DNA from: Enterobacter cancerogenus
GTDB taxonomy: Bacteria > Pseudomonadota > Gammaproteobacteria > Enterobacterales > Enterobacteriaceae
Direction of reading: 5' to 3'
Assembly: GCF_019047785.1 (NCBI RefSeq)
Contig: NZ_CP077290.1
Span: 1,488,001 to 1,552,000 of the forward strand
DNA length: 64,000 nt
Position 1 is the first letter of the stretch; each line of letters opens with the position of its first letter. The translations under genes and the position numbers were made by a program. Shown in pieces: positions 54,499-64,000 of the stretch. The notes beneath the pieces were generated by a model, which was not told where the DNA came from, did not search any database, and was given only the letters and a program-made list of their open reading frames with translations.

Positions 54499-55461
54499 TC
54501 AGCGGCTTTGAGTCACCAGCGAGGCCATCATCTCGATGTGTTCCGGCGAGTCGTTAAGTGCCGGAATGTACTCGTACTTTGTCCCCCCGGCTTCAAGGAA
54601 GAATTCGCGGTTTTGTACCGCAATTTCCTCGAGCGTTTCCAGGCAGTCCGCCGCAAAGCCCGGCGACATCACCTGAATATGCTTCACGCCTTTCTCGCCA
54701 AGCATTTTGAGGGTTTCGTCGGTGTACGGCGTCAGCCACGGCTCGCGGCCAAAGCGCGACTGGAAGGTCATCATCACCTTCTCGGGCGGCAGGCCAAGCG
54801 CAGAGACCAGCTCGCGCGTGGTATCGCGGCAACGCTGCGGGTAGTCGTCCCCTTCGTTGGCAAACCGCTGGGGAATGCCGTGATAGGAGAGCAACAGCAG
54901 GTCCGGCTCGCCATGTTTTTCAAACGACGCGCGCGCGCTGCTGGCAAGCGCCTTAATGTACAGTTCGTTATCAGCGTAGTCGCGAATAAAGGTCACGCCC
55001 GGAATGCGACGGCGGGTTGCCAGGATGCGCGCCAGCTCATCCCAGACGGCAGCCACCGTGGAACAGGAGTATTGCGGATAGAGGGCCAGCACCACAATGT
55101 GCTCAACGCCCTGGGCCAGCAGCGCATCGACGGCGCTTTTCAGGGAGGGTTTGCCGTAGCTCATCCCCAGCTCAACGGGCATATCCGGCAGACGGGCGGC
55201 CAGGGCCTTCTCCTGACGACGGCTGTAGACCATCAGCGGCGAGCCTTCTTCCATCCAGACGGACTGGTACAGCTTTGCCACGCGCGGGGAACGAATCGGC
55301 AGAATGACACCACGCAGCAGCGGCCACCACAGCAGTCTTGGGGTATCCACGACGCGCGTGTCGCTTAAAAATTGGCGCAGGTAACGCTTTACCGCGTCCG
55401 GAGTGGGTGCTTCTGGAGTGCCAAGATTGGCAAGCAGGATGCCGGTTTTCGCCTGACTCAT
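54499..55461 (-). CDS. hemH: Ferrochelatase
   Basis: A 320-residue enzyme that inserts Fe2+ into protoporphyrin IX, the last step of heme synthesis. [11 protein letters not shown], the active-site His in [16 protein letters not shown], and [15 protein letters not shown] with the conserved Glu in [14 protein letters not shown] are present. It is a peripheral inner-membrane protein. It lies 124 bp downstream of adk, across a hairpin. Confidence 0.96.
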   Translation of the reverse strand: MSQAKTGILLANLGTPEAPTPDAVKRYLRQFLSDTRVVDTPRLLWWPLLRGVILPIRSPRVAKLYQSVWMEEGSPLMVYSRRQEKALAARLPDMPVELGMSYGKPSLKSAVDALLAQGVEHIVVLALYPQYSCSTVAAVWDELARILATRRRIPGVTFIRDYADNELYIKALASSARASFEKHGEPDLLLLSYHGIPQRFANEGDDYPQRCRDTTRELVSALGLPPEKVMMTFQSRFGREPWLTPYTDETLKMLGEKGVKHIQVMSPGFAADCLETLEEIAVQNREFFLEAGGTKYEYIPALNDSPEHIEMMASLVTQSR

Positions 55462-55549
55462 TCACGCCTCTTAACCATTTGAATAGGGGTCAATTGTAGC
55501 GGAAATGTGGGTAAACGAAACCCATTGCTGTAATAGGTGGGATGAGAAT

Positions 55550-55579
55550 TTTTCTCACCCGGAGAGCCGGGTGAGAAAA
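55550..55579. terminator. Hairpin between adk and hemH
   Basis: TTTTCTCACCCGG and CCGGGTGAGAAAA form a 13-bp perfect stem around AGAG, just after the adk stop. It probably ends or attenuates adk transcription before hemH. Confidence 0.65.
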
Positions 55580-55585
55580 GTGCAC

Positions 55586-56263
<678 letters not shown>

Positions 56264-56366
56264 TCAAAAGCGCTAAACAATACCATCAGAACGGATGTGG
56301 CTCAAGGAAGGCGGGACGGCTGAAACGGTTAACGGGGGAGATTATTTGGCGGAGTGTGGTCTGTTG

Positions 56367-56442
56367 CCCTCACCCTACCCCTCTCCCACAGGGAGAGGGA
56401 ACTTTTACACCCTCTCCCTGTGGGAGAGGGCGGGGGTGAGGG
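56367..56442. repeat. CCCTCACCC...GGGTGAGGG palindrome, copy 3
   Basis: A 76-bp element made of two inner hairpins (CCCTCTCCCTG...CAGGGAGAGGG type) and outer arms CCCTCACCC/GGGGGTGAGGG, between htpG (stop 6 bp away) and adk. Confidence 0.8.
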
Positions 56443-56448
56443 AAATTG

Positions 56449-58323
56449 TTACGCCAGCAGCAGCGCATTCACACGTTTAATGAACAGGTTAGGATCTTCC
56501 AGCGTACCGCGTTCGGCCAGCAGGGATTGATCCAGCAGAAGCTCAACCCACTCGGCAAAGCGTGCTTCGTCCTGGGTATCCGCCGCGCGTTTCACCAGCG
56601 GGTGATCCGGGTTCAGCTCGAAGATATATTTCACTTCCGGCATCGCCTGGCCCGCTGCCGCGAACAGTTTTGCCATCTGGGTACCCATTTCGTCGGCGTC
56701 GGTGGTGACAATCGCCGGGGTGTCGGTCAGGCGGTGGGTAAAGCGCACCTCTTTGACGCGATCGCCCAGGAAAGTTTTCACGCGCTCAATGAACGGCTCC
56801 AGCGCTTTCTCAGCTTCTTTCGCGCTTTCGTCCACTTCGTCTGCCAGTTTGTCGATAGACTCGTCAGCTTTCGCAACGGACTGGAAGGATTTACCGTCGA
56901 ACTCGGTCAGGTAGTTCATCATCCATTCGTCGATGCGGTCAGACAGCAGCAGAACTTCAATGCCTTTCTTACGCAGCAGTTCCAGGTGCGGGCTGCTCTT
57001 CGCTGCGGCGTAGCTGTCGGCGGTGATGTAGTAGATCTTCTCCTGCCCTTCCTTCATGCGGGAGACGTACTCTTCCAGCGACACGGTCTGCGCGGAGGAG
57101 TCGGTATGCGTGGAGGCAAAGCGCAGCAGTTTAGCGATCGTTTCAACGTTGGCGGTGTCTTCCGCCGGGCCTTCTTTCAGCACCAGGCCGAACTGTTTCC
57201 AGAAGGTCTGGTATTTTTCCGCGTCGTCTTTCGCCAGTTTTTCCAGCATCTGCAGCGTACGTTTGGTCAGCGCGTTACGCAGGTTGCGGGTCACAGTGCT
57301 GTCCTGCAGGATCTCACGGGAGACATTCAGCGGCAGGTCGTTGGAGTCAATCAGACCACGGGTGAAGCGCAGGTAGTTCGGCATGAACTGCTCGGCGTCG
57401 TCCATGATGAATACGCGCTGCACGTACAGCTTCAGGCCGTGCTTGTGATCGCGATTCCACATATCCCACGGTGCCTGCGCCGGGATATACAGCAGGCTGG
57501 TGTACTCCTGCTTCCCTTCTACGCGGTTATGGCTCCAGGTCAGCGGATCGGTAAAGTCGTGGGCGATGTGCTTGTAAAACTCGTTGTACTCGTCGTCTTT
57601 AATTTCAGACTTGTTGCGCGTCCACAGCGCCTGCGCCTTGTTGATTTTTTCCCAGGAGACAACGGTTTCACCGTCTTTCTCTTCCTGCTTTTCAATCTCA
57701 ACCGGCAGCGCGATGTGATCGGAATATTTGCTGATGATCGAGCGCACGCGCCAGTCGTTCAGGAAATCATCTTCGCCTTCGCGCAGGTGCAGGGTGATCT
57801 CGGTGCCGCGATCCGCTTTGGTAATGTCGTCAACGGTGTACTCGCCTTCGCCTTTAGATTCCCAGAGCACGCCGTTTTCAGCGCTTTCGCCTGCCGCGCG
57901 GGTGCGCACGGTGACTTTATCCGCCACGATGAACGCCGAGTAGAAGCCCACGCCGAACTGGCCGATCAGCTGGCTGTCTTTCGCCTGATCGGAGCCCATG
58001 GACTCCAGGAACGCTTTGGTACCGGATTTGGCGATGGTCCCGAGATGGTCGATCACCTCGTCACGGTTCATCCCGATGCCGTTATCGGCGATGGTCAGGG
58101 TACGGTTCTCTTTGTTGAACGAGACGCGCACACGCAGTTCGCCGTCGCCCTCGTACAGGTCCGGGTTGGACAGCGCGCGGAAGCGCAGCTTGTCCGCCGC
58201 ATCCGAGGCGTTGGAAATCAGCTCACGCAGGAAGATTTCTTTATTGGAATACAGGGAATGGATCATCAGGTGCAGAAGCTGTTTTACTTCTGACTGGAAA
58301 CCGCGGGTTTCTTGTCCTTTCAT
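56449..58323 (-). CDS. htpG: Hsp90-family chaperone HtpG
   Basis: A 624-residue bacterial Hsp90, same length as E. coli. The GHKL ATP-binding motifs are [18 protein letters not shown] and [11 protein letters not shown]; the middle-domain catalytic Arg lies in [21 protein letters not shown]. It acts with DnaK in heat-stress folding. No sigma-32 promoter was located with certainty in the 111 bp before it. Confidence 0.97.
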   Translation of the reverse strand: MKGQETRGFQSEVKQLLHLMIHSLYSNKEIFLRELISNASDAADKLRFRALSNPDLYEGDGELRVRVSFNKENRTLTIADNGIGMNRDEVIDHLGTIAKSGTKAFLESMGSDQAKDSQLIGQFGVGFYSAFIVADKVTVRTRAAGESAENGVLWESKGEGEYTVDDITKADRGTEITLHLREGEDDFLNDWRVRSIISKYSDHIALPVEIEKQEEKDGETVVSWEKINKAQALWTRNKSEIKDDEYNEFYKHIAHDFTDPLTWSHNRVEGKQEYTSLLYIPAQAPWDMWNRDHKHGLKLYVQRVFIMDDAEQFMPNYLRFTRGLIDSNDLPLNVSREILQDSTVTRNLRNALTKRTLQMLEKLAKDDAEKYQTFWKQFGLVLKEGPAEDTANVETIAKLLRFASTHTDSSAQTVSLEEYVSRMKEGQEKIYYITADSYAAAKSSPHLELLRKKGIEVLLLSDRIDEWMMNYLTEFDGKSFQSVAKADESIDKLADEVDESAKEAEKALEPFIERVKTFLGDRVKEVRFTHRLTDTPAIVTTDADEMGTQMAKLFAAAGQAMPEVKYIFELNPDHPLVKRAADTQDEARFAEWVELLLDQSLLAERGTLEDPNLFIKRVNALLLA

Positions 58324-58434
58324 CTAAGTCGACCTCAACAATGCCATTTAATGGGGTTGTAAAAACGTTGAGTCAGAGATGGGGATAAGGGGGGGAATTT
58401 TCAAGCGAAGGCGACGAACGCCGCCTCCGTTTGG

Positions 58435-59039
58435 TCAGAAATTAATCTTGTGACGACCGGCCAGAGAGTGCGACAGCGTGGTGCCATCGACCATCTCCAG
58501 CTCACCGCCCACCGGCACGCCGTGGGCGATACGGCTGGCGTCAACGCCATACTGCCCGCACAGCTCGGCAATATAGTTAGCGGTTGCCTCGCCTTCCACC
58601 GTTGGGTTGGTGGCGAGGATCACCTCTTTGATCGTTTCCGATTCAAGACGCTGTTCGAGCCTGTCCAGACCAATATCGTCCGGGCCAATGCCGTCCAGCG
58701 GGGAAAGATGGCCCATAAGCACGAAATAGCGGCCAGAGAACTGCCCGGTTTGCTCAATGGCGTAGATGTCCGCCGGACTCTCCACCACGCAAATCTGACC
58801 GTTTTCCTGACGACGCGGGTTCGTACAGATGTTACACACGTCCTGCTCGGTAAAAGTACGGCAGTCCGCACAGTGACCAATTTCCGACATGGCGCGGGTC
58901 AGAGCCTGCGCCAGGCGCATCCCGCCGCTGCGGTCGCGCTGCAGGAGCGTGAACGCCATGCGCTGGGCCGACTTCGGGCCAACGCCCGGCAGGCAGCGCA
59001 GCGCTTCCATTAACTGCGTGAGCAGCGGACTGGTTTGCA

Positions 59040-59040
<1 letters not shown>
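58435..59040 (-). CDS. recR: Recombination mediator RecR
   Basis: A 201-residue protein with a helix-hairpin-helix start ([18 protein letters not shown]), a C4 zinc finger ([16 protein letters not shown]) and a Toprim domain ([17 protein letters not shown]). With RecO it loads RecA on SSB-coated gaps. Its ATG overlaps the ybaB stop by one base (TGATG), ensuring coupled translation in the dnaX-ybaB-recR operon. Confidence 0.97.
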
Positions 59041-59387
<347 letters not shown>

Positions 59388-59425
59388 TCACGATTAATGA
59401 TTAAAACCGTAAGTCAGACTCACGA

Positions 59426-61351
59426 TCAAATGGGGCGAATACTCTCTTCATCCAGGTCCGCGTCGAAGAACCGGCGCAGGGTCTGGATGTTGTTATCCGC
59501 AACAATCGACTCGCGCGCCTGCGCGAGCTTCTCTTCATAAATTGCCTGTCGCCACTCCAGCGGCGTTTTTACTGCCGGATTATCATCTTCAATGATAGTC
59601 AATTCAACCGGCGAACCCTGTAATGCGCTGAGCGCTTCCGCCAGCGCTTTTTGCGCGCCAGGGGAATTGAGGTGGCGTTGACCAGGGCGCAGATGCAGAC
59701 GCACCTGATTGCCGTCCTGCTCTTTCCAGGCGTTCAACGCGACCTGCTCTACCAGCTTCGGCAGTTGCAGTTTGCTGACCTCGGCGGCCCAGGCGTCGCG
59801 CTCAATCGATTCTTCGGCGAGCTTCGCGGAAAGCTCCGGCGTTTTTTCGTGCTCCAGCGCCTTTTTCAGCGCTTTTGGCGTGGCAACCTCAACCTTGACC
59901 TCTTGCGCGATCGTGGTTGCTTTCCAGCGGTAAGCCTCTTCTTTCACCGGGGCTTTCTGCTCGAGCGCGGACGGCACAGGGCGCGACTGAACGCGCTCCG
60001 TTACCGAGGCCAGTCGTTCAAGCGCGGCGTTGTTCACCGGCCGCGCTCTTGAAGGCGCTGCCGGTTCACTCTTTTTTGGTTTGGTTACTCCCTGCGCGCG
60101 CTGCAACTGGCTGCGGGCGGCAAGTACCGAACTGGTGGCATCCGACAGCGGCACATTTTGCGGCGGTGGCGTCGGCTGCGGTGGCACCTGCTGCGGCGAC
60201 ATCACCGCGGTAGGGGCTACGGGCGCAAAGGACTGCCGCGGAACGTCCGGCTCCGGCAGCGGCATGCGCGGGTGAAACGCCAGCGCACGGAGCAGCGTCA
60301 TTTCAACGCCCATGCGGCGGTCCGGCGCGAACGGCAGCTCTTTACGGCCAATCAGCAGCGTCTGATAGTAAAGCTGGACATCGGCAGGCGGCACGGTGCG
60401 AGCCAGCTCGCGCATCCGCTGTTCGATGGTCGCCATGTCCGCCCCGATGGCCGACGGAGAAAGTTGCAGCATGGCCACACGGTGCAGCAGGCCGAGCATC
60501 TCCACCAGCAGCGATTCCCACTCCACGCCACGCGCGGCGGCTTCGTTCACCAGCGACATCACGCGCTCGCCGTTGGCGGCAATCATCGCCTCGATGAGAG
60601 ACAGCGCCTGATCGTCGTCCAGCGTGCCGAGCATGGTGCTGACCGCGTCGGTCGAGAGTTTGCCATCACCGCTGGCGATCGCCTGGTCGGTAAGGCTTAA
60701 TGCATCGCGCAGGCTGCCGTCCGCCGCACGCGCCAGCAGCTGCAGGGCGCGAGGTTCGTGGACGATCTTCTCTTCGTCGAGAATGTGTTCGAGCTGGGCG
60801 CGGATCTGTTCAACGTCCAGCGCCTTCAGGTGGAACTGCAGGCAGCGGGACAGGATCGTCACCGGCAGCTTTTGCGGATCGGTGGTCGCCAGCAGGAATT
60901 TCACATGCGCAGGCGGTTCTTCCAGCGTTTTCAGCAGGGCGTTAAAGCTGTGGCGCGACAGCATGTGCACTTCATCGATAAGGTAGACCTTGAAGCGACC
61001 GCGCGCCGGCGCGTACTGGACGTTGTCCAGCAGATCGCGCGTATCTTCGACTTTCGTGCGCGAGGCGGCGTCGATTTCGATCAGATCGACAAAACGTCCC
61101 TGCTCGATTTCACGGCAGTTATCGCACACGCCGCACGGCGTGGCGGTGATCCCGGTTTCGCAGTTCAGTCCTTTTGCCAGCAGACGGGCAATAGAGGTTT
61201 TACCGACGCCGCGGGTGCCGGAAAAAAGATAGGCGTGATGGATGCGACCTAGCGACAAGCCGTTCGCCAGGGCCGTCAGCACATGTTCCTGACCGACAAC
61301 GTCAGCAAAGGTTTGTGGTCGCCATTTACGGGCTAACACCTGATAACTCAT
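59426..61351 (-). CDS. dnaX: DNA polymerase III subunits tau and gamma
   Basis: A 641-residue clamp-loader ATPase (E. coli 643). Walker A is FSGTRGVGKTS, the zinc module CGVCDNCREIEQG, Walker B DEVHMLSRHS, and the sensor region LATTDPQKLPVTILSRCLQF. The C-terminal domains IV and V (after about 430) bind DnaB and the polymerase alpha subunit and exist only in tau. Start MSYQVLARKWRPQTF at 61351 is conserved. A frameshift site at 60071-60077 produces gamma. Confidence 0.97.
   Translation of the reverse strand: MSYQVLARKWRPQTFADVVGQEHVLTALANGLSLGRIHHAYLFSGTRGVGKTSIARLLAKGLNCETGITATPCGVCDNCREIEQGRFVDLIEIDAASRTKVEDTRDLLDNVQYAPARGRFKVYLIDEVHMLSRHSFNALLKTLEEPPAHVKFLLATTDPQKLPVTILSRCLQFHLKALDVEQIRAQLEHILDEEKIVHEPRALQLLARAADGSLRDALSLTDQAIASGDGKLSTDAVSTMLGTLDDDQALSLIEAMIAANGERVMSLVNEAAARGVEWESLLVEMLGLLHRVAMLQLSPSAIGADMATIEQRMRELARTVPPADVQLYYQTLLIGRKELPFAPDRRMGVEMTLLRALAFHPRMPLPEPDVPRQSFAPVAPTAVMSPQQVPPQPTPPPQNVPLSDATSSVLAARSQLQRAQGVTKPKKSEPAAPSRARPVNNAALERLASVTERVQSRPVPSALEQKAPVKEEAYRWKATTIAQEVKVEVATPKALKKALEHEKTPELSAKLAEESIERDAWAAEVSKLQLPKLVEQVALNAWKEQDGNQVRLHLRPGQRHLNSPGAQKALAEALSALQGSPVELTIIEDDNPAVKTPLEWRQAIYEEKLAQARESIVADNNIQTLRRFFDADLDEESIRPI
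60036..60083 (-). promoter_or_regulatory. dnaX programmed -1 frameshift signal (gamma subunit)
   Basis: On the minus strand A AAA AAG (60077-60071) is in frame. Slippage gives AAA AAA GAG TGA with a stop at 60068-60066 and a gamma of 428 residues. The stimulatory Shine-Dalgarno-like AGGGAG lies 10 bases upstream of the heptamer. A downstream stem ACCGGC/GCCGGT spans 60065-60036. All three elements match E. coli dnaX. Confidence 0.92.
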
Positions 61352-61439
61352 GGGCAGGCTCTGCAACGCTGGAAGGTGGATTTATGGAGGGGAATGCTAT
61401 CACAACCTCACCCATTGAGCGAGGCTGTGAGAACCGGGA

Positions 61440-61991
61440 TTAATGACCCGGGAAAGGCACCAGGCAATAGCTGGTAATGCCCTGTTTTTCCAGGCGCTGT
61501 TCGCCACCCAGATCGAACAGGTTGATGATGAAGGCCGCGTCGGTCACTTCCCCACCCAGACGACGGATCAGCTTCACGGTTGCTTCGATGGTGCCACCGG
61601 TTGCCAGCAGATCGTCCACCACCAGCACTTTATCGCCGGGCTTGATAGCATCGACGTGGATTTCCAGCTGATCGGTGCCGTATTCCAGCTCGTAGCTTTC
61701 TGCGATAGTTTCACGCGGCAGTTTGCGCGGCTTACGTACCGGCACAAAGCCTACGCCCATCGCCAGCGCAACCGGTGCGCCAAACAGGAAGCCACGGGCT
61801 TCAGTCCCTACGACTTTGGTGATCCCGGCGTTTTTATAACGTTCGACCAGCAGTTCAATGCTGAGCGCATACGCTTTCGGGTCTTCCAGCAAGCTGGTGA
61901 CATCGCGGAAAAGAATGCCAGGCTTTGGATAATCCTGGATACTTTTGATGCTGTTTTTCAGATATTCAAGCTGCTGTGCAGTTGCGGTCAT
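61440..61991 (-). CDS. apt: Adenine phosphoribosyltransferase
   Basis: A 183-residue type I phosphoribosyltransferase that makes AMP from adenine and PRPP. The PRPP loop is [13 protein letters not shown], and the flexible loop [20 protein letters not shown] is present. Start [14 protein letters not shown] at 61991 matches E. coli. It precedes dnaX in the same direction. Confidence 0.97.
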   Translation of the reverse strand: MTATAQQLEYLKNSIKSIQDYPKPGILFRDVTSLLEDPKAYALSIELLVERYKNAGITKVVGTEARGFLFGAPVALAMGVGFVPVRKPRKLPRETIAESYELEYGTDQLEIHVDAIKPGDKVLVVDDLLATGGTIEATVKLIRRLGGEVTDAAFIINLFDLGGEQRLEKQGITSYCLVPFPGH

Positions 61992-62142
61992 CGGTTTGTG
62001 CCTAAATGAAACAGTGTTACTCACGGCGCGCAGAGAGTCGGTCAAGGTAACAATTGTTTAACCTTTAACCAGGCGTGCCTGTGCTCGAAAACGGTCGAAT
62101 TTACTGGCTGCGGACAATAATTGCAACAGCAAGGATAAGGGT

Positions 62143-62520
62143 TCAGTGCTTTTGTTGCTTTTCATCAACCACGGGGATCCGCCACATAAAGATCAGCAGG
62201 CAGGTGAGGATCGCCAGCAGCAGGATGCGCACCCACAGCATGTTGACCAGCCACAGTGAAATGGCGAAGGTGACAAGAATGACCGCAATCGCGCGCGGCT
62301 TGGCCCCGGGCGGCATTGCGCGGTGCTGTTGCCAGTGACGCAGATAGCCGCCAAACCACGAGCGATACAGCAGCCAGTGGTGAAAACGCGGCGACGAGCG
62401 GGCGAAGCACCAGGCCGCCAGCAGGATAAACGGCGTCGTCGGGAGCAAGGGCAAAACCACGCCCAGCGTGCCGAGGACTACCGCGAGCCAGCCAATGATG
62501 ATTAAAATAGTACGCTGCAT
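62143..62520 (-). CDS. ybaN: Inner-membrane protein YbaN (DUF454)
   Basis: A 125-residue DUF454 protein with two or three membrane segments; the signature LGVVLPLLPTTPFILLAAWCFARSS is complete. Start MQRTILIIIG at 62520 gives the E. coli length. The function is unknown, although it is widely kept in Gram-negative bacteria. Divergent from priC. Confidence 0.92.
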   Translation of the reverse strand: MQRTILIIIGWLAVVLGTLGVVLPLLPTTPFILLAAWCFARSSPRFHHWLLYRSWFGGYLRHWQQHRAMPPGAKPRAIAVILVTFAISLWLVNMLWVRILLLAILTCLLIFMWRIPVVDEKQQKH

Positions 62521-62570
62521 AATGCGAATCGTTATCAAACTGAACGGCTACTTTACCACTGGAGAGCGTA

Positions 62571-63098
62571 TTGAAAACAGCCTTGCTTCTGGAGACGCTG
62601 CAAAATCAGCTGACGGCCCTGCGGGCTCAGGCCACGCCGCTGATGGGCCATGCCACGCTGAAGCCGCGCTTTGACAGGCAGCTCTTTCGTACCCGCAGCA
62701 CCTTAATTCAGGATTATCTCGCGGAATCCCAGACCCATCTCGACGAGCTGCGCCATGCTGTAGAGAGCGGGCAGCATGAACAGGTGGCCTGGCTTGCGGC
62801 GCATCTTACCGAGCAAATCACCGCCCTGCACCGTGAAATTGCCGCCTGGCCGCTGCGCGTCTGGGACACCGCCTCCCCGGGCCTCGGAAAATGGCAGCGC
62901 AAGCGGCTGGAGAACCAGGAGTTCGAGCGCCGTCTGTTTGAGATGAAACGCGAGCGCGAGACGCGGCTTAACGCCGCCGAAACGCTTGAAGAACAGCAGT
63001 TATTGATGCGCGAAATTACCGCGCTGGAAGGGCGTATCGTCCGCTGTCGTCAGGCGCTGGACGAGATTGAACGCGTCATTGAACGGTTGACCCGCTAA
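62571..63098 (+). CDS. priC: Primosomal replication protein N'' (PriC)
   Basis: A 175-residue helical, basic protein, same length as E. coli PriC, starting at TTG 62571 with GGAGAG upstream. The conserved Arg/Lys/Gln pattern (FDRQLFRTRSTLIQDYLAES...GKWQRKRLENQEFERRLF) binds SSB and single-stranded DNA. It restarts stalled forks through Rep and DnaC. ybaM follows 12 bp later. Confidence 0.95.
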   Translation: MKTALLLETLQNQLTALRAQATPLMGHATLKPRFDRQLFRTRSTLIQDYLAESQTHLDELRHAVESGQHEQVAWLAAHLTEQITALHREIAAWPLRVWDTASPGLGKWQRKRLENQEFERRLFEMKRERETRLNAAETLEEQQLLMREITALEGRIVRCRQALDEIERVIERLTR

Positions 63099-63110
63099 CA
63101 GGAGCAGGAC

Positions 63111-63269
63111 ATGTCACTCGAGAATGCACCCGATGAGGTCAAGCTGGCCGTGGATTTGATTATGCTGCTGGAGGATCACGCTATTCCGGCAGAGACGGTG
63201 CTGAAGGCGCTGGAGATTGTTAAGCGGGATTTTGAGGGAAAATTACCCTCACCCCGGCCCTCTCCCTGA
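63111..63269 (+). CDS. ybaM: Small protein YbaM (DUF2496), C-terminus formed by a repeat
   Basis: A 52-residue protein. [21 protein letters not shown]...ALEIVKRDF is the conserved YbaM/DUF2496 helix pair. The last eight or nine codons (KLPSPRPSP) and the stop come from the CCCTCACCCC repeat at 63247, replacing the charged tail found in E. coli (53 residues). GGAGCAGG precedes the ATG. It is co-transcribed with priC. Function unknown. Confidence 0.85.
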   Translation: MSLENAPDEVKLAVDLIMLLEDHAIPAETVLKALEIVKRDFEGKLPSPRPSP

Positions 63270-63281
63270 GGGAGAGGGGGT
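63247..63281. repeat. CCCTCACCC... palindrome, copy 4, overlapping the ybaM 3' end
   Basis: CCCTCACCCCGGCCCTCTCCCTGAGGGAGAGGGGG includes the inner hairpin CCCTCTCCC-TGA-GGGAGAGGG. It lies between the convergent genes ybaM and mscK and starts inside ybaM. Confidence 0.8.
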
Positions 63282-63296
63282 AAACATCAGCAGATG

Positions 63297-64000
63297 TTAA
63301 GCGGGAGTGGGGTCGTCACCCTTCATCTCGCGCTTCACTTCCGTATATTCCTCACCTTTTTCATTGCGCAGGTGAACCTCAAGCTGGTTGAAGGCGATAT
63401 TGATGTCGTTTTCACGGCACAGGCGATCGATGGCGCGGTTCAGTTCGTCCACGGTGTAGCTGCGATCGCGCAGTTCGCGCACGTACAGACGCAGCTCGTG
63501 ATCCAGGGTGCTCGGCCCGAAGGTGGTGAAGAACACCGCCGGCGCAGGATCGTGCATCACTTTCGGATGATCGGCCGCCGCTTTCAACAGCACCTCTTTC
63601 ACTTTATCCAGATCGGATCCGTAGGCCACGCCGAGGCGGATCACCACGCGGGTGGTGGTATCGGAGAGTGACCAGTTGATCAGGCGCTCGGTGACGAACG
63701 CTTTGTTCGGGATAATCACCTCTTTGCGATCGAAGTCGGTGATGGTGGTCGCACGGATACGGATCTTACTGACGGTACCGGAGAAGGTGCCGATGGTGAC
63801 GGTATCGCCAATGCGCACCGGACGTTCAAACAGGATAATCAGGCCGGAGACGAAGTTACCGAAGATCTCCTGCAGACCAAAGCCCAGACCGACCGAGAGC
63901 GCCGCTGCCAGCCACTGCAGTTTATCCCACGCCACCCCCAGGGAGCCGAAGACGGTCATGGCACCCACGATGATAATCACGTAGTTGAGGATGGTAGTGA
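63297..64000 (-). CDS. mscK: Potassium-dependent mechanosensitive channel MscK, C-terminal part
   Basis: The last 234 or so residues of MscK (KefA), reading off the right edge without interruption (…TTILNYVIIIVGAMTVFG). The pore helix and MscS-like core are visible: SVGLGFGLQEIFGNFVSGLIILFERPVRIGD, followed by the beta domain (SKIRIRATTITDFDRKEVIIPNK) and the carboxy domain. The C-terminus KGDDPTPA is conserved. The channel releases solutes upon hypo-osmotic shock in high K+. The full protein is about 1100 residues. Confidence 0.95.
   Translation of the reverse strand, partial: TTILNYVIIIVGAMTVFGSLGVAWDKLQWLAAALSVGLGFGLQEIFGNFVSGLIILFERPVRIGDTVTIGTFSGTVSKIRIRATTITDFDRKEVIIPNKAFVTERLINWSLSDTTTRVVIRLGVAYGSDLDKVKEVLLKAAADHPKVMHDPAPAVFFTTFGPSTLDHELRLYVRELRDRSYTVDELNRAIDRLCRENDINIAFNQLEVHLRNEKGEEYTEVKREMKGDDPTPA

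Noticed and set aside
56446..58293. A 615-codon open frame on the plus strand opposite htpG
   Set aside because: It lies wholly antisense to htpG, its product is His/Arg/Val-rich without motifs, and it exists because of GC-rich codon use in htpG.

Overview
The window is a chromosomal segment of an enteric gammaproteobacterium, most likely of the Enterobacter group. From folD to mscK the gene order is the Escherichia coli order read in reverse: folD-ybcJ-ybcI-cysS-ppiB-lpxH-purEK-selU-ybbP-ybbA-tesA-ybbO-cnoX-fetBA-qmcA-ybbJ-cueR-copA-ybaP-chiX-ybaK-ushA-fsr-ybaL-gsk-hemH-adk-htpG-recR-ybaB-dnaX-apt-ybaN-priC-ybaM-mscK. The type 1 fimbrial locus has the Salmonella-like regulators FimZ and FimY plus an EAL-domain protein next to argU. 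No FimB/FimE invertible switch is visible. Species assignment is inference from gene content only.

Layout. (1) 1-7.5 kb: one end of a prophage integrated at the 3' end of tRNA-Arg(UCU), argU. It holds a leftward replication arm (Cro-like protein, small protein, helicase, primase), a CI-like S24 repressor flanked by two operator clusters that share a 15-bp palindrome, and a rightward run of tightly packed small genes ending in an AlpA-like regulator. No integrase lies at this end. (2) 7.6-16.9 kb: EAL protein, fimY and fimZ, then the convergent fimAICDHF structural operon. (3) 17-28.8 kb: folate, tRNA-charging, peptidyl-prolyl isomerase, lipid A, purine and selenouridine genes, interrupted by an orphan PTS permease with its LacI-type regulator (between ybcJ and ybcI) and by a porin next to selU. 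(4) 28.9-35.8 kb: ybbP/ybbA, tesA, ybbO, cnoX and fetAB.

(5) 36-43.5 kb is accessory. It has a YadA-like surface protein with a proline-rich 26-residue tandem repeat, an orphan terminator that may end a small RNA, an unrecognised 284-residue protein, the core pair qmcA-ybbJ, and an exported helical-repeat protein overlapping a DUF3142-type protein. (6) 43.4-51.1 kb: copper homeostasis (cueR, copA with a conserved programmed frameshift making the CopA(Z) chaperone), ybaP, the small RNA ChiX, ybaK, ushA and fsr. (7) 51.4-64 kb: ybaL and the housekeeping block from gsk to the 3' part of mscK, including the dnaX tau/gamma frameshift site.

Two families of intergenic palindromes recur: REP-like elements (GCCGGGTGGCGGC...ACCCGGCCTAC type) and a larger CCCTCACCC...GGGTGAGGG repeat. 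One copy of the latter supplies the last codons and stop of ybaM. The most novel material is in the 36-43.5 kb accessory block and the prophage small-gene operon.
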